From positions 186,001-250,000 of the forward strand of contig NC_085884.1 of NCBI RefSeq assembly GCF_035222275.1: 64,000 nt of DNA, written 5' to 3'. Positions 1-11,548 of this stretch are shown one piece after another. Each line of letters begins with the position of its first letter. The stretch's first letter is position 1. Position numbers and translations under genes: made by a program. Origin of the DNA: Podospora bellae-mahoneyi (lineage: Eukaryota; Ascomycota; Sordariomycetes; Sordariales; Podosporaceae). Below the pieces are notes generated by a model. It saw only the letters and a list, made by a program, of their open reading frames with translations, searched no databases and was not told the origin of the DNA.

Positions 1-3000
1 CCATGTGGTCGCCGACAAATTCGGCACCCGCAGGTTTTTCTCGGTTCTCGCTTCCACTCAAGCTCGCCATCACCTCGCTGTGCCTTGCATTAGCTCCCTG
101 CCTGGGAGGGCGGCTGTCGCCGGCGATTCGCTGGAGCCGCAGCGGAACGGTCGGGTCATCTTTGCGACAACGGTTGTGCCTTTTGGGGGACACAACTCCA
201 ATCATCTTGGCAAGCTCCTTTGGCCATACAAATTCCGTGCGTACCTGAGCAGCGGCTTTTTTGGGGAACACCAGATCGTGGACTCTGTGGGACCACAAGC
301 CTTGCAAGGTGACTCGGATCCATCTGGCCCAGTTTTGGGAGTGGCCGCCAAAGCTCCATGGTTGCAATGTGACCCAGGCGGCGACAGCGATGAAAAACTT
401 GACATGTTTAGCCTCATGCCATTTTTGCCCATCGTCTGGGGACCTACCATGGGCCCATCACGAGGAATTCGAGAGTAGTACCAAGTGACGATTGCAGCTT
501 CGGACCACAAGGCTTCCTCGGCTTTCTGTTGAACCGACATGAGCTGGCAGACATGCCGTGGCTGCCCAACGTAGCGGGCAGCCGCCTGCTTCTTGGGAGG
601 CCAGTTGAAAGAGAGAGAGCATATGCGCTGACAGTGGACCAGAGGTTTGGACAGGGGAACAGGCGAGAAAAAAGCCAGGCAAAAGACTGGCCGGACCGAT
701 TTGGTGCATGTCAGATATTGCCTCACCTCTATCGAGGTGGCCAAGAGGAGGAGCAAGAAGAAAGGAGAAGAAGAACAGGCAGGAGGAGGCGTGAATGCAT
801 CCATGAGAGAGTTACGATTGGGTCCTCTCCTCTTACTTGGCCACCTGAGAGCTTTACAGACTTGAGCGACGGGTGGAAAACGCATATGCGAGGGGGTTCA
901 ATTTGCGAGACAGTCATGTCATCTGAGTGAACAATGGATGATGCTCCTGAGCGTAAGATAGTTCCCGCCATGCAACGTGGGACAACAGCAGCCCATGTCC
1001 AAGACTGCATGCTGATGACCTTTCTGGGCGCGATGTGTTCAGTGAGCAGCAATTGTGTGATGTAGTTGTATATGTCGGCAGTTGCAGTTTCAGGCTTGAT
1101 CCGTAGGTAATAGACATCATATCGACGGAACCGTCAAGCGATCAACAATAAAACTGAACAATGCAGTCAACAGTCCGGCGAAAGGTCACACTGATGTGGG
1201 GTGATCTGGGAGCCATGCCGCCAGAAATCGGCCAAAAACTCTGATTTCTCGCGGATTCTGCTGTTTCGATCGGAGCTTGACGGAGCTGATTAGTCAAGCC
1301 GGAGCCGTGGCAGGATGGAACCGTGGAACTGCCAGCAGCTACCACGGGTAGTCAACGGACCGGACGGGTGGACGGGACCTGGCAGTTAATAACAGATTGG
1401 CTCCCCAAACCCCAGCGTACCAGACAAGCCAAGAGCAGTGTATATGGACAGATAATTAGTGGTATGAGTGGGCAGGAGGAAGATGTGGTATCGAGGATGA
1501 ACACCGGCAGAACACGCTTGTGCAAGGTACGCGTGGCGATGGACGAATGACATTCGGTAGAATAGACAAGAGACACCCTCCAACTTGTCTGGTCGATATT
1601 GGACGTGATGGAGGGTACCAAGTGGGAAGGACGGGGAAGGTCTGGACTGCGACTGACGGAACCCCGGGGTGGTGGCAACGAACAATGCCTCTCCGCTGGC
1701 AGACCTACGGATATGAGATCAGAACTGTGAGGACTGCTAATTATCTGGGGATATCCTGCGTTATTCGTCAGCAACTGTGCCCTCGACCTGTCCATGATCA
1801 GGAAAGTCTTACCTTAAACCAGTACCTGCATAGTAAAACAATGCGTGACCTTCACGTGAGCTGCATGGTCAAGAGAAAAAAAAAGATTTTTTTGATGACC
1901 GAGCATGATGGAGCACGGGGCTGGAGGAGAAAAGGCTGACAGCCCCACCTCGCGGAAAAAACTTGGATTTTCCGAAGTTTGAATTCTGTCTGAAAAGCGG
2001 AGACGACATGGACGGCATATGCAAATTCTGATTGGCGGTGCCAACTCAGTAACTCACAGCTCTTCGGGACTGCCAGCCTCTCCGATTTCTTGCGTCATCG
2101 ACCGTCCGAAGCTCTTATGCCTGATCAGCCATTGTTCAACGCCCATCCCTTGCCCGCAGCATCAAGACGAGAATTCAACCAGCCTGTCAGTGGACCGTCA
2201 GTCAAACGCGTCGCGCTCCGCACGCGAGATCCAGCAGTGCAATAGCATCACACCTTGGCACTGCGGGGCCCCAACCACAACACTGCATCATCTCCATCTC
2301 AGCGCCGACAGTGAGGGGTCTCCAACTCAGTATCTTCAGCTGGCTGTCCTTAGGTCGGAGCTCACCAAGAAGTCGAACTCGCTGAGCCCCTCCTGGACTG
2401 CCTGTCCAACCTCACACCTCAACCGGCCGTCAGAAACGGCCCTTTTGGCCGCGAAGATATGGTGGTTTGGCGTTTCAAGGCGAGTCAGAAAGGGCATGGT
2501 GAGCTTGGTACTGGCTCCCCGCGGTGTCTTCAATCCCCAAGTTCCCCGTTACCAGACCCTGGATCCTTTTCTTGACCGCTACCACACCACAGCAAAGCAT
2601 GCATCTGTCATGTCCATCCACCATCGCTCGCCCCACCGTGAGAGCGTTCACAGTCGTCTCTCTCGCATTCGACTTCATCAGACATGCTGGCTGCATGTCC
2701 CCCTTGTCCAATTTGGTCATGACACAAGGCATGGCAGGAATATGTAGTGGCTGGCTTTGAACAGGTGTTTCCAGAGTCCCCCACAGATGCTGCCGGTCGC
2801 GATTACTTCTTGCCAACGGTCTGTTCACGTGGCCTGGCTGAATGAGGGTTGGTGAAGAGCCCTCAGACAGACCTCTGTTGGCTGTGTAAGGAGCCGGCTG
2901 ATTGGCTGCCCGCGTCGTATCCGACTTGCCCAATCCATTTCTGGTACAACTCAGACCTATCTCTTGCTTTTTTTCTACCGGATTTTTGGCCAAATCACGG

Positions 3001-4159
3001 CGATTCGCGAGTCTTCTGTCAGGCGAAAGCCAAGTCGGCGCGAAGTGATTGGCAGTCACAGCTCCGACAGCGGTGATGGCAGCAGTTCTTTGACCTGAAG
3101 GCCAACCGCCATAAATCCTCGAATCTTGTTCATGGTCTCGCGGCCAACCCCACGCCCGGCGACATCCAGGATTCTGAAGTGCCCGACTTACACGTGGTGC
3201 CACTGACACAACCGGCCACCACCACCACCACCGCCGCCGCCGCCCACCTGAGATTCTTGCATCGATATCGGTGGTGCCGTGTCGTGCTCTCTGGCATTGA
3301 CCGATTCCGGCTCAAGAGGGCAACAAAAGCCTGAAGTAAAAAAACATTGGACAAGCTTCAAGTTGCAAAGAACATGTCGCGAGACACGGAGTAGTGTAGC
3401 CAGAGCAGGAAAAACACGAGAGTTACAAAAGCCATCCCGCACCACCACTACGCTCATCAAAGCATGCGGCCAGCAATTGGCCTGACAGGCTGGCAAAAAA
3501 AAAAAAAAAGCATATCTGATGGCCGCAGATGCCTCCTCTCTTCTGCCGTTGTTCTTCAGTGTTGACATTGCAATTCACCCCCTCCCTTCCCCCCATCTCC
3601 AATTTCTAAGTCCCAGGCCCGAAAGTCGGGATCAGCAATCGTTGTTTTGCCGCGGGGGGTGACGTACAGGGACAGGACAAAAAGCCAAAGTTCGAAAGTT
3701 GGGCGCCGGCCGTCACAGGAGTCGCGCCAACAGCCGCCAGCGTTTCCAGCGTTGCGCTCTCTTGTTGTTGCCCGTGTCTCTCTCGCGCCGTCGATAGCCT
3801 CTTTTTGGCATCCGGGACGGTACTTGGTTCCAGAGCTTTTTTTTTTGGGTGGTGGAGTTTGTCTGTCTTTGGCGGTTTCCATTTGGATATTGGACCGGGC
3901 TGGATGCCCCGCAAACCCGAGCAGTGACCAACGCACAACTGGTACCCTGACACCCTGGCACCCTCACTCTCGAACCCTGGAAACCCAATTGAACCCCACC
4001 ATCCGCAGGTTGTTGACCATTCACACACCCTTGCCCCGTCGGCTCACCAGCCCACCGCCCGCCCACCCACCGTCCACCGCCCACTTGAGCTGCTCCAGCA
4101 CTCCAGGTCACTCCCACACCCACCTCGGGTGTGCCACACAAGAAAGCCACTGTCTGCCG

Positions 4160-4194
<35 letters not shown>

Positions 4195-4332
4195 GTCTGA
4201 CCCCAACGACAAATTATCTTCCTTTTTTACCCTACTCCCCCCGACCCTACCTCTACCTACCTACCCCGCCACTCGATTCCCTTCCCCAGACGCCGCAAAC
4301 CTACACCCATCGTCCAAGGTCGCCAGCAACAC
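1..4332. other. Gene-free stretch with CT-rich leader of the next gene
   Basis: No reading frame here has the composition, motifs or splice pattern of a real gene; several frames of 150 to 245 codons overlap each other on both strands and look like chance in GC-rich DNA. Visible items are a CAC/CCG triplet run at about 3216-3245, an A tract near 3495-3509, and a strongly pyrimidine-rich tract from about 4150 that should be part of the 5' leader of the gene starting at 4333. A short upstream ORF of seven codons lies at 3904-3927, if transcription begins that far upstream. Confidence 0.5.
4161..4199. repeat. GTCT tetranucleotide microsatellite
   Basis: About seven perfect GTCT units followed by a CT-rich tail, 135 bp upstream of the start codon at 4333 and on the sense strand of the presumed leader. 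Confidence 0.9.
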
Positions 4333-6082
4333 ATGTCAACCCAATTAAAGGAACTACGGCTGCCGCAGCTGGTGGAGGAGAGGAGGAAACACGAGCTTCA
4401 GCAGCAGCAACTACACCACCAGCTCCCACCACCATGTCTTGACGAAGAGCAGCACGCTCAGCTGTTCTTCACCTTCAACTCGGCCTCATCATCATCCGAC
4501 TTCGCTCTGCCGTCACCTGTCACGCCAACCTTTTCGCGCTCCAGCCAGCAAGCCAGGTTCTCCAGCTCGTCATCGTCTCTCGAAACCACCGACAGCCCGG
4601 CTTCGCCCTCCCACCCCATACATGTCATCAAGTCGCCTACCAAACTGCCACTGCCAGATGTTCAGGAGGACCCGTCAGAGAGGGAGGACGACGACACGGC
4701 CTTCATTGTGTCCGAGTATGGGGACACTGAATGCCCTACCTGGTCCTACTGCTTGTGTAAGGATTGGATTTTCGTCTTTTTTTCTTCTTTTGCGTTACGC
4801 TGTGCTAACCCAAGTTGCGCAAACAGGTGATGCTGGATGTTCATGCGATTACAATAACGACACCAGGAAAGGTAGAAGCACCCATCCCTACTCGAGACCT
4901 GGATCAGACTACGACTTGGGGTCTCTGAGCGACGGTGATTTCAACGGAAGCCCACGGTCTAGGAAAAGGCGCGTCGGATCCGATGCAGGGATTGCGAGCT
5001 GGGGGACCAGGCTTGGTTCAAGATTGACAAGCCTGCCGCGTTGGAGATCGGCATCCGTGTCCAGGCGTGCCAACCTGGCGTTTTCACCCGCATCTGATCC
5101 AGCTCTTGCAGAACAACGAAGGCCCAGCTTCTCTCATGCCGCCTCGAGCAGATCATCATCCGTCTCTGTGCCGGCCATGGCCCGCGTCCCCGAGTCTGTT
5201 CCCGCAACGCCTGCGCTATCATTCTACGAGAGCACCGACAGTATTGTGCCGACTTCTCCCCTTGATATCCAGCCAGCGGCCATGGGAAAAAGTCTGGAGC
5301 GGGACCGATCCATGGCCACCACCCCTCTTCTCCCACCTTTGATGATGGGGAAAGCCGGTCACCAAACCCAACCGCAGTCGCTTCAGACGTCGCCTTTGCA
5401 GTCGCCCGCAGTGGTGCCCTCCCCGATGCCCGAGTTTCCAGTGCAGGCGCCCTACCCGACACCTCCCCTCAGCACAAAGGCGTCTTTCACCTCTCTCCGC
5501 CGAGGAACTGTGTCGAGCATCTTTAGCGACCTTCCTTCTCCCGTGGTGATGACTCCCACCATACTTGTGGAGCAGCAGCCAGATGCATGGTCGGACCGTC
5601 TGGGACACGCAAACTTCACCATTGACCCAAAGCCATATGTTCCCGTGAAGGCGGATCTGGCCACCTTTCAAGCATTCTGTTCAGACTGGAACCTGGCCAG
5701 GACCAATTACGCAAAGCATCTCGGGCGGACCGGAGAACACTACGGCACCACCTCTAAGACATACGCCCTCACCGAGGCCAAGTGGGCCGACATTGACAGG
5801 GAGTGGCAGCAGGCGGAGCAAGCCCTGATCCAGAGGGTGGGTCAGTCTGGGAACGGCAACCCTTCCATTATCTCGCATTTGCGACGGACGGCCGAAGAAA
5901 TGGTTCCGTGTGGAATTCCCCAAATCCAGAATAATGACGGCAAGTTTCCGGCACTAGGAGATTCCGAGATTGTGGGGCCCATGGCACGCGATGCTGTCAT
6001 GGTCCGCGACGGACACGACGAGAAGAGGAGCGCCTCGATCTGGTTGAAGAATTTGGCCGAGAAGGTTGGCCTGAGAAAGTAA
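4333..6082 (+). CDS. Ser/Pro-rich fungal protein of unknown function, two exons
   Basis: Read as exons 4333-4756 and 4827-6082, giving about 559 residues. The 70-bp intron has a GTAAGG donor, a GCTAAC branch site and an ACAG acceptor, and joining restores one frame exactly. The start is the first ATG that opens this frame; an ATG at 4433 stops at once. The N-terminus is Gln/His-rich, then Ser/Pro-rich. Around the splice a Cys cluster (CPTWSYCLC continuing into DAGCSC) resembles a small metal-binding knot. The middle is basic and low in complexity. Residues of the last 150 codons (for example FQAFCSDWNLARTNYAKHL) form a predicted helical domain that looks conserved, perhaps the functional part. 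No catalytic motif seen. I recall similar proteins in filamentous ascomycetes only as uncharacterised; no function is claimed. Confidence 0.8.
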
Positions 6083-9000
6083 CCACCACTCTCGAGGCCC
6101 ATGTCTCAAAGACACCACTCCACAAAACTTTACGAAGAGCACGACACGTCTCGATATGAACCTGAGCAGTCGGCTTTCTGACTGCATTGCATAGCATTGC
6201 GGTTTTCTTTTCTTTTTTTTTTTTCCACATTTTCTTTCCTTAACTGAGATACCCCATCGGTTAACATCATTCCTTACATAATGTTTGTCGGGCTGGTATG
6301 GCATATCACATCTGATAGGCGCTGGTGTTATCCTTTTACCTTCCCTTCATTTTATCGTGGCTGCTATGGCAAAGTAGGTTACACGTTATTGTTTACACCA
6401 TGTTATTTAGAGCTAGACCATGTTCTGGCACTGCTAAGGAGTTGTCTTGTCTTGTACATAAAAAGATGTATCTGTGTATCTATCCATCTTATCTACTGGA
6501 AGGCATGGAGCTTGGTTGGGGGGATCAGACGACTGGGTGTCTGTAGGACTCAGAGGGCATCGCATTGGGGGCGCCGGACCAAAAAAAATTAGATGGAACA
6601 TTCACAGCATTACCAGGGGTGGTAGGAATTGGGTTCGGGTTTGGACTCGGTTCCGGCACAAGGGGACACGGCGGCGGTGGCGGCGGCCAGCCATGAGGTG
6701 TGTGGGAGGACATGGGCAAAAGGCAAAGAGACAGAGGGAGCTACTAGCTAGCTGTTATTCAGCATGAGGCCAGCCAAGCGAAGCAGCATGCTGTGTCCAT
6801 TGCCTACCAATTCAGTCTTGAACCCCTTCCAATCGAAACCTCCTCGAATTTTGCCTTGTTGACCGTGATGCCAGCATGGGATGGAAGAGAAAAGTGGAGG
6901 GTAGCTGACACGGCCCGATCTACACACCCTCCCCACAAAATAATTGGCACAGCAAAAGTAAGTTAGCCTATACCATATTATAAACCATACCTCAAAAGCA
7001 GATTAATAGGCCTTTTGAATATCTCTCTGAAGACCTTTTAGACTGTATTTAAGAGCCTATAACTATCTTTTAAGGCCAGACATTTATCCTTCAAAGCATG
7101 GTTCACAATATAATGTGTGGTTAACCTACCTTTGTGTGTCAATTATTTTGTGGTAAGGGTACTACAGGATGCTGTGCGAGTGTCACGGTCGGTCGGGTTT
7201 GGTTGTCGTGGTGAAGGGGTTACAGACGCCGAGGGTTCCTCTGCCGGTGCCATGCAGCCTGTTGTTTTTGACTGCCTTAGCTTTTCATGTTAGCCCTGGT
7301 GGTGCCAACTAGCCTATCTTCTAGTGTTGGGAAGGATTTCTCGGGACCCGGGGCTGATGATGAGGGCTTGGCTTGCGCACATGGCAAAGTGCGTCCCATC
7401 TGAAGGGTAAGGTTTGGGCAGTGTGCCTGATCGAGGTTTGGCTGAGACAGAGGTGGTGATGGTGATGAGGCGGCTTCTTTGTTTTAGCGGATGGGTACGT
7501 ACTTGGGGGCTTTGGAGTGGTTTGACCTAGACTGGCCGAGATGGGCTGAAAGACACGGGAACAGGCAGGGCAAAAAGGAGGGCCAAAGAAAAGGCCGTTG
7601 TTTCAGTTTACCCGCATCATCATCACATCTTTGGTTGTTACCCTACCTTGGGTACCTGCTCACCCACACCTTATTTACCGCGTAGAGACGGGGAAGAAAA
7701 TGCAACTGCAAGAGAGAAGCGCATCGGAGAGTCAGAACGATCAGGGTATCTTGAAGCCACGGGGACAGTGGTGCACTGTGTTGGTACCTACGAGAGGGAT
7801 GGTGGCTTGCGTGGCCTGCTCTCTGCAAGTGGGGTGGGTGTACAGAGCTGCGGTTTATCTGATGTTTCAACGCCACGGGGCAAGCCATCTAGGAACGAAC
7901 CACACCTCATTGGGGGGGATGCAATGGAGTGAAAGAAGTGAGACATTGGGGATGATCATGTGGAAGCCATGATTTGGAGTTTGATGGTCCAAAAATAGAG
8001 GGTTTTTGGGGGATACAATATCGCGGGCTCTTGTGTTGGGTTGGTGTCGATGTGCTGGTGTCCCTTCACTCTACATGCTTGAGGAAACTTGAGGCAGGGT
8101 AAAGTCCGACAATGATAGGCGGCATGGATGGAGGTGTCAGTCAGTGAAATAGTGGTGTGGTTGCTGTGCAGGAAATAGCGTGGTGCGCTATATAAGGTGG
8201 TAGGTGTTCCGAATTGCTCGTCGAGACGTTGGGATGAATGAATTTCAGCCTCCTTGATGATCCCTTGGATGAGCCGTTAATGGCTATTATTGTTCCCCCC
8301 CAGAAACGTGCTATCCTATGGGTGCTCGATATACCAGGCACTCACTATTGTAAAAGTAAGATATCTGTCCGTCAGGAAAATGGATCAAGTATCATTTGAA
8401 CATTTTCCATGCCATACGGCGCCATATCTGGTGTTTTTTTCACGATCATCCCTCATTGGTACAACCGTACACAGCATACAGCTTCCCCTCAGTGTTGCAA
8501 GTCTGGCCTGACTCGACCTAACAACGAGCCACACAGCATGATACAGCATCAGATAGCAGATAGCTACCCGCTAGGGAGGTGTAACAAGAGTACGGCATCC
8601 GAATTCCAAAAGCCATCCGTCGTGTTCCCCAAGCCTTGGAATCCCCACTCGTCGGTCAAATTCTTTTCCCTATACCGTCTCCAATACCGACCTATGCAAC
8701 CGGCTCCTCTAGCCCCATGCTATATCTAGCAGCGTGTCGCCGCTCATGAGCTAAAAGAAATCTAACGCACATGCCGCTGCATCTGAACAACGGCAAGGCT
8801 AAGCTCCGGGGCGGAAAGGCACAGGTGTCTTGTCTGTGCTCCGGCTCATTTTCGACCCTGGAATACCGTCCGCCTGACTGCTGCTCTATCCAGCTGCTGC
8901 TGCTGCTGCTGCGAAACACGTACACCCGGCGCGGTGTGTGTCATCTGCGGTCCGACCCTCCCTCATGTTTCTTTCGTCGTGGTCCGGGCTCCCTGATTCG

Positions 9001-10209
9001 CTTTCCTGTTCGGCCGCGAGCATCAAGTCAGACTGCACCTTGCCGAGATTTTCTTTCTTCAGTCACATTTTCCGGTTGGCATGGTTGGCTGCTGCTCGAG
9101 TTGAGCGGACACTGTGCAGCTGAACGTAGTGATTCTGTTGCGAATCTTTGTCATCTACCTTTTCTCCCTGTGCTTTCTATTCGAAGAAAAGAATAAAGAT
9201 GGATGGGTCATCGGACACAAACATATCCGGGACCTTCGCTCTTCCGACTTTGTGTTGCTCCCAGTGCCGCGGCCAACCTGCCCGACATGTGGATGTACGG
9301 TCTCGGTCCTAAACGCTTCTTGTTGTGTGGTGGGTATCTATTGACCTGTGGGCGAGAATCTCCGTCGCTTCAACATCTTTGATGTGACAAGGTTTGTTGC
9401 AAAGGACGTTTCTGGGATTGCTTGGGTATCCAAATCTCTTGTTCGGTCAGGAAAGCGTGGTAAGGCACCTGAAGTTGTCTTAGACATTGTGGGAGCTCGG
9501 GTTCGGGAGAGCAGCTCTACAGTGCGCCATCCCAACAAATAGCGCGATACTCGTGCTTGAGTACCAAGGAATAGGGTTAGGCAGAGGCCTCCAAGATTGC
9601 TATCAGTTGGCCGGTTGTCACCTTGTGCTTGGATGCGAATATATTTGACCAAGCATTGGCCAAGAAGAACCAGAACAACCAGACTACCTTGCGATGTACT
9701 GAGATGGCCTCTAGGGTAACACCAGCGGCTAGCAAAAAAGAGAGACATAGGGCGAGAAGGCTATCCTATTCGATCACCTGCGCAGTTCTGGACATGCTTG
9801 ACATGTCGTCATCCACAATTCGAATCTTTTTTAAAGTTGAACGGACGGTTAGCCAAAGGCAGAGACAGTCTCATCGCCGGAGAGTGGGCCGGATCGTCGT
9901 CTGTGTGTGGCAGTGAACCTGTTTCTCGGATGAGGCCGAGCGACGCCGTCCCGGGCAACCGAACCATGCTTCTGGGTCAGACGTTTCACCTGTGTTGAGA
10001 CTATAGCAAATGAAATGGCTGTCGGCAGTCGATGCCGACGTGTGGTTGCCAAGGAAACAAATTTCGCCCCTTTTTAGCCCCTTAAATTCATCACATTGGT
10101 GGATTCTATCGCTTCCATGATGGTCTGCAGAGAGTCTTTGGTTATGAGTATGATTAGGTCTCTGTCTGGCCAGGTAAATAGTATACCTATCATGGTGTTG
10201 GCCTGTCCA
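6083..10209. other. 4.1-kb gene-poor stretch
   Basis: Apart from the MITE-like element at 6927-7159 I see no supported gene. The first few hundred bases are the 3' untranslated region of the preceding gene. A CTG triplet run (about 8896-8911) and many short chance frames are present. One minus-strand frame at 9338-9748 (136 codons, ATG start) has a basic, protein-like C-terminus but no recognised domain and is treated only as an observation. Confidence 0.5.
6927..7159. mobile_element. MITE-like element with terminal inverted repeats
   Basis: The ends are imperfect inverted repeats: the left end reads CCCTCCCCACAAAATAATTG, and the reverse complement of the right end reads CCCTTACCACAAAATAATTG; both continue to CAC with one further mismatch. 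That is about 24 bp with three mismatches. The 180-bp interior is clearly richer in A+T than its surroundings and has no coding capacity. The right end is followed by TA and the left end is preceded by CA, so a decayed TA target duplication is possible, which would suggest a Tc1/mariner-related non-autonomous element. Superfamily is inference; only one copy is in the window. Confidence 0.65.
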
Positions 10210-10798
10210 TCAGATTCCGTTGCCCATTCTCTCCATCAGCTGCTCTTTTGTGGTGCCAAGCACGTCATCCATGATTTCAGCATTTGGAACCCCAAACGCG
10301 CCATATGGACGCTGCAACATGTCTCTGAGTGTCTCGTACTTTTGCCCCAGCTTTCGTGAATCCTCAGGCTCCATCTTGCGTTCGAGTTCGTCAAGGTCCC
10401 CATCGGTCTCTTCCCGGATGTGAGGCTCCAGATCAAGCCAGATGGCCTTGAGTGCCGACTCGAAGCTCTCCTCTGATGGGTCGTATTTGGCCATGTGGCG
10501 GAGTTTCGCGTTGATCTAATGCGAGGTCAGTTTGTGGTCGAGGTTCAACCTGAGCGTGCAAACAAAGCAGGCTTACACTGTTGTAGTCATCAGACAACCG
10601 CCGCTGTCGTTCTGATCCCCCGGAGATATGGTACTCCAAGGCTGGGATAAGAGCGAGGTTCTCGACAATAAGGTAGCGGGCTAGGGCCCAAACAAACTCA
10701 TCGGCGTTGCGCTCCTCGGGCTTGGTTTCCACGAGGACGTGATATGCGTCGGTGATGCGCGCATGGTCGCGTTTGACGACTTCTGAGAGGGTAGGCAT
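10210..10798 (-). CDS. Hemerythrin-like (HHE) cation-binding protein
   Basis: Exons 10577-10798 and 10210-10515 (minus strand) with a 61-bp intron, GTAAGC donor and TTAG acceptor, in phase 0; 175 residues. The frame stays open upstream without an ATG, so the ATG at 10798 is taken; it gives the compact start usual for the family. HHE-type iron ligands are visible: His12, His20 and His57, the pair H81xxxD85, and H106xxxE110. This is the four-helix hemerythrin fold that binds a non-haem di-iron centre and, in fungi, has been linked with oxygen, iron or redox sensing; the exact role here is unknown. The C-terminal third is acidic and helical. It lies head-to-head with HET gene 1, and a CRE palindrome lies 121 bp upstream. 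Confidence 0.85.
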
Positions 10799-11548
10799 CT
10801 TGTATGCTCGTTTTGTTGTTGATGTGGTTTGGTGAGAATGAGGTGAAAATAGCCAGTTTGTAAAAGAGCATGAGTGACGGCGATGCCTGGTGGGTCTGCT
10901 ATTGTAGGCGTTGTGGTGTGACGTCAACCACTGTAATTTTGGCAGTGGCAGGAATACCAGCAACAACGCGCTGCACCGATGATGCCGGCAAAGAGCAGCA
11001 CCTGAATTTCCTGGAAAGAAAACAGCAACGTCGCCACTACCTTAGGCACTGCAGCTTGCCTGTCAAGCACCCGCCGCGCCCGCCTATTGCCAACAACAGC
11101 AAGCAACTGCATCAGTCACCTCCGACCCGCGTGCTTCCAGCAGCGATGCCCGGCTTCCGCTCAATGGCATACTTCTGGTTATTCCATGTTGGAAACCTTC
11201 GCAAAGAGCCTACACACGATACTGCGATCATGCGACGAGGGCCTGCACTGACCATATGGCATCGATATCTGCATAGTCAGCAATACATATACAACTTTCA
11301 AGGAATTTGCAATTATCCGAGTAATGCTACACTATGGCATGGCATCTTTGGCTGTGGTGAATAGGATCCTTTGGTGGAGACAAGCCAGCATCAGAAGAAC
11401 AACTATTGGCTCCCACAAGCAGCAAAGTCGGACAGGAATGACCCGACCCAACCCCTTTCTCCTCACCATCTGTGCTCGGGACTCTCACAGACATGGAGGA
11501 GAAAGCAAACCCATACCTTAACTAATCCAGGCACCACCATCCATCAAC
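10799..11548. promoter_or_regulatory. Divergent intergenic region, HHE gene / HET gene 1
   Basis: 750 bp between two start codons on opposite strands, so it must hold both promoters. It contains the CRE palindrome at 10919-10926. A 164-codon frame at 10870-11364 begins with ATG but has no recognisable features and I do not call it. Confidence 0.6.
10919..10926. promoter_or_regulatory. CRE palindrome TGACGTCA
   Basis: Perfect 8-bp site of the ATF/CREB bZIP family (fungal Atf1/AtfA), 121 bp upstream of the HHE gene start and 623 bp upstream of HET gene 1. Function is inferred from sequence only. Confidence 0.5.

Noticed and set aside
202-885. Minus-strand frame of 227 codons at the left edge
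   Set aside because: Has an ATG, but no domain, mixed composition, and competing frames of similar length on the other strand; no splice signals link it to other frames.
2019-3209. Overlapping frames of 242 (+) and 244 (-) codons
   Set aside because: They overlap each other antiparallel, have no recognisable motif, and are Ser/His/Arg-rich in the way of chance frames in GC-rich DNA.
3647-4348. Plus-strand frame of 233 codons before the first gene
   Set aside because: Starts at TTG, runs through the CT microsatellite and reads as Ser/Pro/Leu low complexity; it is leader sequence.
10870-11364. Plus-strand frame of 164 codons between HHE gene and HET gene 1
   Set aside because: Begins with ATG but lies in the shared promoter region and shows no domain, signal or coding bias.
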